A DNA stretch of 8,376 bases from NCBI GenBank assembly GCA_030639305.1, contig DAOWCY010000268.1, forward strand, positions 1 to 8,376. The letters are read 5' to 3'. Both the position numbers and the translations under genes were made by a program. This document shows, piece after piece, positions 1 through 6,001 of the stretch (the first letter of the stretch is position 1; each line of letters opens with the position of its first letter). A model generated the notes under the pieces. It saw nothing but the letters and a program-made list of their open reading frames with translations. It was not told where the DNA came from and did not search any database. Source of the stretch: JAGLQA01 sp023135565. Its GTDB lineage: Bacteria > Acidobacteriota > Aminicenantia > UBA2199.

Positions 1-1
1 C

Positions 2-382
2 CTGAAAAAAGCGCACCGGAAAACACTCAAACGGATTTACCCCCGGATTCGTTTAGTAGGTGAAACCGACAGCCTGGCCCGTTCTTTTTTTGAAGCGGAT
101 GCAGCGCTTGTCACCCCCGGTCCCGCGGCATATGGAGCTGCTGCGGCAGGCACCCCGGCCCTTTATTTTCCAGGCAGTAAAGAACAGGCAGGCGCTGCCG
201 CGATATATGCCGGTCAGGGGATCGGTTTTGCGGTTCCCGGTATCGAGGCGCTGCCGGAGAAACTGGGCTTATTGACTTTCGAGCGGCGTTTAGAGATGGG
301 CGCTGCCGGGAAGAAATTGGTAGACGGCAAAGGAGTTTACCGGGTCATCTCTTTTCTGCGGCAGATATGCGTTCCCATATGA
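2..382 (+). CDS. Glycosyltransferase-28/PseG-like protein, C-terminal part (5' truncated)
   Basis: An open frame enters from the left edge and stops with TGA at 380-382, giving 126 C-terminal residues. The stretch A-D-A-A-L-V-T-P-G-P-A-A-Y, then A-G-T-P-A-L-Y-F-P and K-E-Q at fragment residues 32-62, is laid out like the nucleotide-sugar-binding half of GT28/MurG-type proteins and of PseG, the UDP-sugar hydrolase of pseudaminic acid synthesis. The tail K-L-V-D-G-K-G-V-Y-R-V also resembles PseG-type ends. In that fold a Glu usually follows the Tyr and contacts the uridine ribose; here it is Gly45. The enzyme would be cytoplasmic and act in cell-surface glycan synthesis. The stop overlaps the next start as ATGA, suggesting translational coupling. 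The fold assignment is fairly likely; the exact substrate cannot be told from this fragment. Confidence 0.6.
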   Translation: MKKAHRKTLKRIYPRIRLVGETDSLARSFFEADAALVTPGPAAYGAAAAGTPALYFPGSKEQAGAAAIYAGQGIGFAVPGIEALPEKLGLLTFERRLEMGAAGKKLVDGKGVYRVISFLRQICVPI

Positions 383-1377
383 TAACGGTGATAAAAGCGA
401 CAAGGTTGAAAAAAAAATTGCCGCTGCTTTTTTTAGCAGTCGCTATCTTAATGTCCGCATGCGGCAGGCAGGTTAATACAAAGATTAAGGCCAGCACTAA
501 TAATAACCATAAAAACACCTTTAAACACATTGCCCGGATATTCAGTTATGACAAAAATAACAAGCTTAACGCCACTTTAATAGATAAACAAGAAAAACCG
601 GGACACACTCGTGAGCGGATTCTTTTTAGCGCCGGTAAAGATGAGAAGTTTTATGGTTTTCTGGCATTTCCCGCAAAAAAATCTCCCCCATTTCCCTGTA
701 TCCTGCAGGTGCACCCTTTAAAGGGCACAAAATATGATTGGTGGAAAAATAATAACTTCATCCATGGCGGGAATTTAACCCGAAGACTTTTGGATTCCGG
801 GTTTGCCGTCCTGGCTTTAAATTCGAGATTTCAGCGTTTACTTTATCCCGCCAAAAAGCGCTCCGGTACGAATTTCGGCAATTCTTTAGAAGAGCAGGTA
901 GATAAAAAAATCCAGGTAATAATAAAAGCTGTCGTTAATTATCGCCGGGCGCTGGATTATTTAGGAACAAGAAAGGAGATAGATATTTCGCGAACAGGTA
1001 TTATCGGTTATAGTACCGGTGGGCTGGTGGCTGTTTACCTGACAGCTATAGAAAAAAGGATAAAAACCGCCGCGGCCTGCGTACCGCCCTCAATAGCGAA
1101 CGCCGTAATTTTTTTCAACTTTAACCCTGATCTTTTGCAGGGCAAAATAGACAAGATCGACCCTTTACGTTTTACACCGGGATTAAGTAAAAAGAATTTT
1201 TTGATGTTGATGGGAAATAATGACAATTTATGCTCGAAAAAGGAGGCCGGGGATTTTTTTAAAGCGATTAAAGGAAAGAAGAAGAACCTAATTTTTTTCG
1301 ACTGCGGTCATATTTTGCCTGTGGGTTATGTAGATAAAGCTGTCTCCTGGTTCCGGGAGCATTTAGCAAATAACTGA
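379..1377 (+). CDS. Lipoprotein with alpha/beta-hydrolase (dienelactone-hydrolase-like) domain
   Basis: Predicted 332 residues from the ATG at 379, chosen because it forms an ATGA overlap with the upstream stop; an in-frame ATG at 367 would add four residues. Neither start has a clear Shine-Dalgarno site. The N-terminus is basic (TRLKKK), then hydrophobic, and ends in a lipobox L-M-S-A-C with Cys28, so it is probably a membrane-anchored lipoprotein. The rest reads as an alpha/beta hydrolase: a strand with V-H-P-L-K-G near the oxyanion position (about residue 111), the nucleophile elbow G-Y-S-T-G with Ser212, an acid candidate Asp282 in G-N-N-D-N, and the catalytic His311 in D-C-G-H. This order and spacing fit dienelactone-hydrolase or acetylxylan-esterase relatives that cleave ester or acyl bonds. 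The substrate is unknown; coupling to a surface-sugar gene would allow glycan deacylation, which is inference. Confidence 0.75.
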   Translation: MITVIKATRLKKKLPLLFLAVAILMSACGRQVNTKIKASTNNNHKNTFKHIARIFSYDKNNKLNATLIDKQEKPGHTRERILFSAGKDEKFYGFLAFPAKKSPPFPCILQVHPLKGTKYDWWKNNNFIHGGNLTRRLLDSGFAVLALNSRFQRLLYPAKKRSGTNFGNSLEEQVDKKIQVIIKAVVNYRRALDYLGTRKEIDISRTGIIGYSTGGLVAVYLTAIEKRIKTAAACVPPSIANAVIFFNFNPDLLQGKIDKIDPLRFTPGLSKKNFLMLMGNNDNLCSKKEAGDFFKAIKGKKKNLIFFDCGHILPVGYVDKAVSWFREHLANN

Positions 1378-1512
1378 AAAACCCGGTACCGAGCCGCCAC
1401 CGGCAGCGAATCCCTGTTATTACTCCAACACATCCAGGTACCCGGAACCGGGGAATCCAGATAAATTTTTCAAATCACCACGAGAAAATTTTTTATTTTC
1501 ACAATCAGGTAG

Positions 1513-1542
1513 TTGATCTACGCAGACGAAATATGGTATAAT
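1513..1542 (+). promoter_or_regulatory. Extended -10 sigma-70 promoter (upstream, P1)
   Basis: TTGATC at 1513-1518, an 18-bp spacer and a perfect TATAAT at 1537-1542 preceded by TGG (extended -10) make a strong sigma-70-type promoter. Transcription would begin near 1549, giving a leader of about 270 bases before the barrel gene at 1822. That leader would include the whole box array. Confidence 0.6.
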
Positions 1543-1643
1543 CAGATCATGAGTCCAGAAAAAATGAAAAAAATACATATTTGCGGGTTGTGCGATCATC
1601 AGTGGAAGACGGGAAATAATAAGGCAGTGGTTCTATTTATTAC

Positions 1644-1657
1644 TATTACCGGTAATA
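1644..1657. promoter_or_regulatory. Perfect 14-bp palindrome
   Basis: TATTACCGGTAATA is a perfect inverted repeat with no spacer. Its right half (GTAATACC) is kept in repeat unit 2 at 1730-1737, but the left half is not. It could bind a dimeric repressor or activator different from the one reading the CTTTAG boxes; no regulator gene is visible in the window. Confidence 0.35.
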
Positions 1658-1663
1658 CCGAAT

Positions 1664-1681
1664 ATAATACTTTAGGCCTAT
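1664..1681. promoter_or_regulatory. Operator-like box A (degenerate)
   Basis: ATAATACTTTAGGCCTAT keeps the outer ATA/TAT and the central ACTTTAG of the best box; 5 of 8 base pairs of the inverted repeat are intact. It is centred about 120 bp upstream of the predicted start of transcription from P2. Confidence 0.4.
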
Positions 1682-1696
1682 GGAAGAAAATAACAA

Positions 1697-1714
1697 ATAA
1701 GCCTTTAGTTGTAT
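1697..1714. promoter_or_regulatory. Operator-like box B (degenerate)
   Basis: ATAAGCCTTTAGTTGTAT shares the CTTTAGTT centre and outer ATA/TAT with the best box; 5 of 8 arm pairs match. Its centre is 45 bp upstream of box C. Confidence 0.4.
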
Positions 1715-1741
1715 TTTCTTGTTTTTCCTGTAATACCGAAA

Positions 1742-1759
1742 ATAGGACTTTAGTTCTAT
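1742..1759. promoter_or_regulatory. Operator-like box C, abutting the -35 of P2
   Basis: ATAGGACTTTAGTTCTAT is an inverted repeat with 7 of 8 arm pairs intact around a TT centre, extendable by one A-T pair on each side. Its core GGACTTTAGTTC matches 11 of 12 positions of GGACTWWAGTCC, the centre of the known DosR/DevR (NarL/FixJ-family) operator. It is centred about 42 bp before the predicted start of transcription, the classical position for an activator touching the -35 region. The regulator is inferred, not seen. Confidence 0.5.
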
Positions 1760-1786
1760 TGATTTGTTATAAAACCATGCTAATAT
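1759..1786 (+). promoter_or_regulatory. Extended -10 promoter of the barrel operon (P2)
   Basis: TTGATT at 1759-1764, a 16-bp spacer and TAATAT at 1781-1786 preceded by TGC (extended -10 form). Start of transcription is expected near 1792, leaving a 30-base leader to the ATG at 1822 with AGGTG at 1812-1816 as ribosome site. The imperfect -35 and -10 together with the adjoining box C fit an activator-dependent promoter. Confidence 0.5.
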
Positions 1787-1821
1787 CTAAAACCAACTAC
1801 AAGATTTAAATAGGTGAAAAC

Positions 1822-2376
1822 ATGACAAAAAGAATTTTAATGATTTTATTAACGATGGCGCTGCTGAACATCAGTTTAGTTTCAAAAGAAGATTCGAAAT
1901 ATTCGCTTTTCGTTAATTCCTCCTTTTTTATAATTGAAGATACTGATGGAGTACAACTCTTTGCTATAGGCGGCGGTTTCGGTTTTAAATTAAATTCTAA
2001 ATTCGATCTGCAAGGGGCGTTCGATTATATAAATTTCAAAGAGGAAATTTACGAAAGGCATAATGGCTCGATATATTCTTTTCTAATCGATTTAAAATAC
2101 AACCTGGGTAAAAAACGGCTGGCTCCATATTTCATATTAAGCTGCGGAATTACTGTAAAACATCGGATAGATAACTGGGCCAGCCCGTTTTCCTCCCCCG
2201 ATATAGAGGAAGAAACCATTATTAATTTCAGCCCTGGCTGTGGGGCCGGTTTAAGCTTCCGTTTGAGTCGTGTTATGAGATTATTTATCGAATCCAGGTT
2301 TTTGCTGCTCATTTCAAAAGAGGACGGGACAGGCGGGTATGCTCCTGTAAAATTCGGAGTCGCATTTGATTTTTAG
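1822..2376 (+). CDS. Small outer-membrane beta-barrel protein (copy 1)
   Basis: Predicted 184 residues. A Sec signal peptide (M-T-K-R, then hydrophobic to L-V-S at 19-21) is followed by alternating amphipathic strands: G-G-G-F-G-F-K-L (50-57), an L-Q-G-A-F-D-Y strand, I-D-L-K-Y-N-L-G, P-Y-F-I-L-S-C-G and G-A-G-L-S-F-R-L. It ends in K-F-G-V-A-F-D-F, with a C-terminal Phe as in the beta-signal recognised by the BAM machinery. Length and strand number suggest an 8-stranded OmpA/OmpW-like barrel (outer-membrane beta-barrel domain family). It is first in the probable operon and 50 bp ahead of its paralogue. The AGGTG at 1812-1816 fits the chosen start. The barrel class is fairly sure; any channel, adhesin or assembly role is unknown. 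Confidence 0.75.
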   Translation: MTKRILMILLTMALLNISLVSKEDSKYSLFVNSSFFIIEDTDGVQLFAIGGGFGFKLNSKFDLQGAFDYINFKEEIYERHNGSIYSFLIDLKYNLGKKRLAPYFILSCGITVKHRIDNWASPFSSPDIEEETIINFSPGCGAGLSFRLSRVMRLFIESRFLLLISKEDGTGGYAPVKFGVAFDF

Positions 2377-2426
2377 TAAAAGTAGGTTAAAATCGAAAAA
2401 CGAGAATAAATTTTTTAGATGAAAAC

Positions 2427-2993
2427 ATGACAAAAATAATTTTAATGATTTTATTAATGATGGCGCTGCTGAACATCAGTTTAGTTTCTAAAGAAGAATC
2501 GACGCATTGGATTTTCCTCAATTCAGGCGTATCTTTTCCAAAACCAACCGCAGGTACGCAAAGTTTAAGCATCGGCGCCGGGTTCGGTTTTAAGTTGAGC
2601 CCGAAATTTGGATTACAGGGATCTTTAGACTATATGAGTTATAAAGATAAGAATATCCGGGCAAACAGCGCATCACTATTTTCTCTATTAATCGATGCAA
2701 AATACAGGTTCAACAATAAACCCTTAACTCCATACCTTTTAGGAAGCGCCGGGCTTAATTTAGTACATAGGACAGACCCCTATTTTAGCCCCATATTCCC
2801 GGAAATTTCAGAAAAAGACAAAATTATGTGTGCTGTTTTTGGCGGCGGTGTGGGGCTAAATTTAAAATTGAGTAAAAAGATAAACCTATATGTAGAGCAA
2901 AGAATCCTGCTCCTCCTTTTTGAAGAAAAAAAGAATAAGATCGGGGCAGGAGTATATTTCCCCATGAGATTCGGGGTCTTGCTCGATTTATAG
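2427..2993 (+). CDS. Small outer-membrane beta-barrel protein (copy 2)
   Basis: Predicted 188 residues, paralogous to the preceding barrel along its length: the same signal peptide, A-G-F-G-F-K-L at 51-57, L-I-D-A-K-Y-R-F, P-Y-L-L-G-S-A-G, G-G-G-V-G-L-N-L-K-L-S, and an end R-F-G-V-L-L-D-L. It ends in Leu rather than the aromatic residue usual for a beta-signal. The first 75 bases differ from copy 1 at only 4 positions, while the mature parts are much more diverged. The ribosome site is weak (a GATG before AAAAC), so expression may lean on coupling to the upstream gene. The stop is 16 bp ahead of companion A, which has a strong AGGAGG. Function unknown beyond an outer-membrane barrel. Confidence 0.75.
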   Translation: MTKIILMILLMMALLNISLVSKEESTHWIFLNSGVSFPKPTAGTQSLSIGAGFGFKLSPKFGLQGSLDYMSYKDKNIRANSASLFSLLIDAKYRFNNKPLTPYLLGSAGLNLVHRTDPYFSPIFPEISEKDKIMCAVFGGGVGLNLKLSKKINLYVEQRILLLLFEEKKNKIGAGVYFPMRFGVLLDL

Positions 2994-3009
2994 TAACCAG
3001 GAGGAAAAC

Positions 3010-3813
3010 ATGAATACAAGAAAATTTGTTTTATTAATTTCCATTTTGATAATTTTGGAAGTACTGTTATTCCCGGCGGAGAGAAAGCCTGCCCGCCCCA
3101 TGAAAGAACTGATCAACCCGGACAGCCCGTCCCACGTACCTGTCCCTTACCCGCAATCCAGGAAAGACATAATCGTCGATTTAAAATTCGGATTGAAAAG
3201 ACTTTACGCCACTAACCAGGATGAACAACTAATTTCAGCCCCTAAAACAAGCAAGGGCGCTTTTATAGACTTGCTGCGGGACGATCCGGACATTAATATA
3301 CACGAAATTGTTAAGGTTAAAAACAGGATAGCGGCTCATTCAAAGGGCTACACCTTCTTGATTACCTTGACCGACCAGAGCGGCAGCTCCATAGGCCGGG
3401 TTGCCATGGATGCCTGCGGTTTGATACGCTGCACAGCGAAACCATATAATTCCGTCAAAATCAAACCGCTAAAAAATAGGGAAGAAATTTTAGATAATCT
3501 CTCAAATTATATTAACAATTCCGGCACAAAAAAAATTATAAAATTCATGGAAAGAATCGCTTTCCGTTCATCCATCGGCAATGTGCTGTTCCCGGTCTGG
3601 GAAGTTGTTCTCGATGACGATTCCACCTATTATGTCGATTATCACAGTAAAGTCTATATGCTTAGTAAAAAAGAAAAGTTCAGTAGAAATACCGACCTTA
3701 GTTTGTTACAAAGAAAAAGGGCAGACCAAATCGAAAGAGTAGTTGTTGATTCTGTAAATGATGAAATATTGTATTTGAAACCTTTATTAAAGCTAAGTAA
3801 TATTAGGAAATAA
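3010..3813 (+). CDS. Secreted protein of unknown family (companion A)
   Basis: Predicted 267 residues after AGGAGG at 2999-3004. A signal peptide (about 1-23, ending F-P-A) leads to a mature protein that I cannot place in a named family. It is a clear paralogue of the protein at 6109-6900: both have E-L-x-N-P-x-x-P-S-x-V-P-x-P-Y-P at 33-48, then an amphipathic helix (D-L-K at 57-59, L-Y at 65-66), D-D-P at 91-93, and S-G-x-x-I-x-R-V (124-131). Near 194-216 the pattern F-P-V-W-E-V-V then Y-Y-V-D and K-V-Y looks like the strand pair of PepSY-type domains, which in known cases inhibit or escort secreted peptidases; this likeness is weak. It lies 26 bp before a peptidase-like lipoprotein, the same order as copy B, so a partner role is plausible. 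Confidence 0.7.
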   Translation: MNTRKFVLLISILIILEVLLFPAERKPARPMKELINPDSPSHVPVPYPQSRKDIIVDLKFGLKRLYATNQDEQLISAPKTSKGAFIDLLRDDPDINIHEIVKVKNRIAAHSKGYTFLITLTDQSGSSIGRVAMDACGLIRCTAKPYNSVKIKPLKNREEILDNLSNYINNSGTKKIIKFMERIAFRSSIGNVLFPVWEVVLDDDSTYYVDYHSKVYMLSKKEKFSRNTDLSLLQRKRADQIERVVVDSVNDEILYLKPLLKLSNIRK

Positions 3814-3839
3814 GTAATAATTAACGAGAGGAGATTAAG

Positions 3840-5732
3840 ATGAAAAAAAACTTTTTTCCAGTTATATTTGTTGTTATATGCATATTCAGTATAGTGAATT
3901 GTACAAAAATGTATGAAAGATTATATCCTCCACCTGATGGTATTCAAGCTGAACAGCCAAATTGGAGTGTGCCTGCCTGTATCGAGATGTGGCAGGATTT
4001 TAATTGGGAGTGTGATCCCGACACCACGATCCCCTTTGCTTCTCAGCAGGAGATCAATACATATATGGAAGGCGTATCCGGGGATCTTTTAACAAAGACC
4101 GAAGCAGCAGTAGATCATTTTACCGACCATGAAGGGTATATTGTTTCTAAGTCTGTGACTGAAGATGAATATAATGATTGCCATCATATCTTTCTTACTA
4201 ACCTCAGGCACAACAAACCGGCTATTATTCCCTTTTTTGGTGGAGAAAGGTCGGTTTTTCTTGTGGAATTATATTGGATGGAAACGTTGTTTGATAAAAT
4301 AGTATATAAAACAATAACAGTTCATGATCCTGTGGATTACGTGTCCCTGGAGATTACCTATGAATCTTTGAGAGATGATTATTTTTTGCCCATAGATAAT
4401 AGATACAAATTTGTTGCCGGCGATGAGGTGCCCGAATGGGGTGAGGCCGGGTATCTCGAATTCTTAAAACATAACGGCACCTATTATGGCGGGCCGGAAG
4501 TGTATATCCCGGAAGGCTCGACCTTTTTAAGAGTCGGCGACCCTATCGGCGGTGAAACTTTAGCGAAGAGGAAAACCGATCAAATCAAATGGGAATCTAA
4601 CGGCCTGACCGGGCAAATTAAACTCGAACTGTATAAAAATGATAGTTTCGCCGGCACAATTGCCACCAACCTGCCTATCGAAAACGGCTCGCACGACTGG
4701 ACCGTGGGCGATTATATAAACGGCAGCGTCCAAACAGGTGATGATTACCGTATCAAAGTATCTATGATAGACGAATCCTATGATGATTTTTCTAATGTAG
4801 ACTTTGCTATCGGGGACGTCAACGTCACCGTTCCTAACGGCGGCGAAAACTGGGAGCAGGGCGTTATCCGCAATATCACCTGGGATTCTTCCTATTTTTC
4901 CGGGAATGTGCAGCTCGTTCTAACCAAAACCATCCCCGGCACCGACTATTTGATCGCGGACAACATCGAAAATACCGGCACTTACCAGTGGCAGGTAGGC
5001 ATGTGCAGCCACATCGAGGAACCGGAAGCCCCCTTCGGCATGACCCTGCCGGACGATTGTTACAAAATAAAAGTGGTTTCCGTTGATAATCCCGATCTCA
5101 AGGATTCCAGCGACCAGGTATTTGCTGTTGTGGAACCCCAGCCTGTAATTACCATAACCTCCCCCAACGGCGGCGAAAACTGGCAGGCCGGTTCCATTGG
5201 AAATATAAACTGGACCGCATCCGGGCTGTCTGAAAATATAAAGATAACCCTCTGGCAAAACGGATTGCTGATAGGAAACATTGCCACCCCGGTGGACCCG
5301 GCCCCGGGAACCTATTCCTGGACAGTGGGGCAGTACGATGGCGGCACAGCGCCGGTTGGAAACGGCTATACCATCAAAATTAAAGAGATTGGCACCGCGG
5401 TGGCTGATTTTAGTGACGTCAATTTTACGATAAAAGGTATAAACATTACTTCGCCAAATGGGGGAGAAAGCTGGCAGACCGGTTCAAGCCGGGACATTAC
5501 CTGGGATGCGCCGGGTGTGGCCGGGAGTTTAAAAATCACCCTCTGGCGGGGCGGGGTGTTTTTAGGGCTTATCGCTGCGGATATTGCCCCGGTTCCGGGA
5601 GTTTACTCCTGGACTGTTGGACAATACGCAGGTGGCACAGCGCCGGTTGGAAGCGGCTATACGATCAAGATTAAAGAGATCGGCACTGCTGTTTCGGATA
5701 CCGGCGATGCCGGTTTTGTTTTAGTAAATTAA
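3840..5732 (+). CDS. Lipoprotein: degenerate papain-like domain plus four Ig-like repeats
   Basis: Predicted 630 residues; ribosome site AGGAG at 3829-3833. The signal peptide ends S-I-V-N-C, so Cys21 is the likely lipid anchor despite the unusual Asn before it. Residues about 38-210 align with the papain-like (C39/C70-type) domain of the protein starting at 6931: N-W-S-V-P-A-C-I-E-M-W (41-51), R-S-V-F-L-V (137-142), V-H-D-P (161-164) and Y-Y-G-G-P (215-219). The catalytic Cys position is Ser43 and the His position is Ser138, while Asp163 remains, so peptidase activity is doubtful. Four Ig-like repeats follow (about 226-324, 325-431, 435-532, 533-630), with P-N-G-G-E-x-W at 332, 442 and 539 and S-W-T-V-G; they resemble the Kre9/Knh1-like domain (PF10342, from memory). 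Repeat 2 has a probable disulfide, Cys389-Cys407. Likely surface or periplasmic; perhaps a binding pseudoenzyme. Confidence 0.8.
   Translation: MKKNFFPVIFVVICIFSIVNCTKMYERLYPPPDGIQAEQPNWSVPACIEMWQDFNWECDPDTTIPFASQQEINTYMEGVSGDLLTKTEAAVDHFTDHEGYIVSKSVTEDEYNDCHHIFLTNLRHNKPAIIPFFGGERSVFLVELYWMETLFDKIVYKTITVHDPVDYVSLEITYESLRDDYFLPIDNRYKFVAGDEVPEWGEAGYLEFLKHNGTYYGGPEVYIPEGSTFLRVGDPIGGETLAKRKTDQIKWESNGLTGQIKLELYKNDSFAGTIATNLPIENGSHDWTVGDYINGSVQTGDDYRIKVSMIDESYDDFSNVDFAIGDVNVTVPNGGENWEQGVIRNITWDSSYFSGNVQLVLTKTIPGTDYLIADNIENTGTYQWQVGMCSHIEEPEAPFGMTLPDDCYKIKVVSVDNPDLKDSSDQVFAVVEPQPVITITSPNGGENWQAGSIGNINWTASGLSENIKITLWQNGLLIGNIATPVDPAPGTYSWTVGQYDGGTAPVGNGYTIKIKEIGTAVADFSDVNFTIKGINITSPNGGESWQTGSSRDITWDAPGVAGSLKITLWRGGVFLGLIAADIAPVPGVYSWTVGQYAGGTAPVGSGYTIKIKEIGTAVSDTGDAGFVLVN
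4569..5201 (+). repeat. Ig-scaffold direct repeat, copy 1
   Basis: Aligns without gaps to 7744-8376 (constant offset 3175). By hand count about 37 of 633 bases differ, around 30 of them silent, leaving roughly five amino-acid changes. The last 95 bases are identical. It encodes most of Ig-like repeat 1, all of repeat 2 and the start of repeat 3. Confidence 0.9.
5142..5729 (+). repeat. Two tandem 291-bp units encoding Ig-like repeats 3 and 4
   Basis: The third and fourth Ig-like domains are 97 residues apart and share long stretches of both protein (G-G-T-A-P-V-G-x-G-Y-T-I-K-I-K-E-I-G-T-A) and DNA (GGCACAGCGCCGGTTGGAA occurs in each). They are much more alike than repeats 1 and 2, so they probably arose by a recent internal duplication. 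The DNA here is GC-rich compared with the 5' end of the same gene. Confidence 0.8.
5700..5722 (+). terminator. Terminator-like hairpin inside the 3' end of the coding sequence
   Basis: ACCGGC-GAT-GCCGGT followed by TTTGTTTT has the shape of an intrinsic terminator (6-bp GC stem, 3-base loop, U-rich tail). However, it lies ten bases before the stop at 5730-5732, so termination here would leave mRNA without a stop codon. It may be chance from the codons for D-T-G-D-A-G-F-V, or a leaky terminator. Confidence 0.3.
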
Positions 5733-5766
5733 AGACAAACTTTTTTTGTAAAGGGGTAAAAATAAG

Positions 5767-5795
5767 TTGAAAAAAACGACGATTTCCTGTAATAT
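5767..5795 (+). promoter_or_regulatory. Weak promoter candidate
   Basis: TTGAAA at 5767-5772, a 17-bp spacer and TAATAT at 5790-5795. The -35 is good (5 of 6) but the -10 matches only 4 of 6, in a very AT-rich stretch where chance matches are common. If active, its transcript would begin just ahead of the GC-rich stem-loops. Confidence 0.25.
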
Positions 5796-5825
5796 ATATT
5801 TTTAAAGCATTTTTTGGGGATACCT

Positions 5826-5890
5826 CCCGAATTGCCGCGAAGCGGCTTATACCCTGCCCACGTAGTGGGCCCGCGGCAAAAGGGGGCGGG
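5826..5890. other. Compound stem-loop element with alternative pairings
   Basis: TTGCCGC (5832-5838) can pair with GCGGCAA (5873-5879), enclosing a second perfect stem GCCCAC-GTA-GTGGGC (5856-5870); CCCG (5826-5829) and CGGG (5887-5890) extend the outer stem across an internal loop. Alternatively GCCGC (5834-5838) folds locally with GCGGC (5842-5846) over a GAA loop, which excludes the outer stem. No U-tract follows. It could be a REP/MITE-like mobile repeat, a bidirectional transcript stabiliser or a small structured RNA. Confidence 0.5.
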
Positions 5891-5930
5891 TAAAAGTGAA
5901 CATTCCTTTCTTGATTTTTTTTTGAAAACC

Positions 5931-5959
5931 TTGAACTTTTAATAAGAGTATGCTAATCT
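5931..5959 (+). promoter_or_regulatory. Extended -10 promoter of the second cassette
   Basis: TTGAAC at 5931-5936, a 17-bp spacer and TAATCT at 5954-5959 preceded by TGC, the same extended form (TGCTAAT) as the promoter at 1759-1786. Start of transcription is expected near 5966, giving a leader of about 140 bases before the ATG at 6109 that contains the AAACTTTT structure. No CTTTAG box is seen upstream, so the second cassette may be regulated differently from the first. Confidence 0.45.
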
Positions 5960-6001
5960 CTACTATAAAATTACTTTGCCTTCGGCGACCCTGCCGGGGG
6001 C

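Larger units (their letters stand above)
1619..1774. repeat. Degenerate 78-bp tandem repeat carrying operator-like boxes
   Basis: Unit 1 (1619-1696) and unit 2 (1697-1774) align without gaps at about 51 of 78 positions. Conservation is concentrated in a 30-base core (1652-1681 and 1730-1759; 25 of 30 identical) that reads GTAATACCGAA followed by ATAnnACTTTAGnnCTAT. Each unit also begins with a weaker copy of the box; the copy at 1619-1636 is the most decayed. Box centres lie 45, 33 and 45 bp apart. The pattern suggests that a transcription-factor binding cassette was duplicated and only the contact bases were kept. Confidence 0.65.
1378..1821. other. Long non-coding regulatory region
   Basis: This 444-bp stretch separates the hydrolase gene from the barrel operon. 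The first 130 bases hold only short GC-rich partial repeats (CCGGT/ACCGG, CCGGAACCGG) and an AT-rich tract; I see no convincing intrinsic terminator. From 1513 onward it carries two extended -10 promoters, a 78-bp degenerate tandem repeat with palindromic boxes, and a 14-bp perfect palindrome, listed separately. A short open frame (ATG at 1549 to 1809) crosses it but looks non-coding. Confidence 0.6.

Noticed and set aside
60..275. Frame starting with ATG... M-K-P-T-A-W over the first gene.
   Set aside because: It is a shadow of the 2-382 frame, which shows clear glycosyltransferase-like motifs; the shadow has no sensible protein features.
1378..1460. Possible terminator after the hydrolase gene (CCGGT/ACCGG and CCGGAACCGG).
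   Set aside because: Stems are only about 5 bp with long or no loops and no T-tract follows.
1513..1548. TTG start at 1513 extending the same frame.
   Set aside because: It is the -35 hexamer of promoter P1 and would lie upstream of the start of transcription.
1549..1809. Open frame of 86 codons crossing the repeat array, with a start exactly where P1 transcription should begin (possible leaderless gene with a 26-residue repeat).
   Set aside because: No ribosome site, odd composition (HICGLCDHQW..., no recognisable fold), and conservation between the repeat units follows the palindromic DNA boxes rather than codon positions. The in-frame repeat follows simply from 78 being divisible by three.
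2366..2393. Possible promoter between the barrels (TTGATT, 16 bp, TAAAAT).
   Set aside because: The -35 lies in the end of barrel 1, the region is AT-rich and gives chance matches, and the 50-bp gap is normal within an operon.
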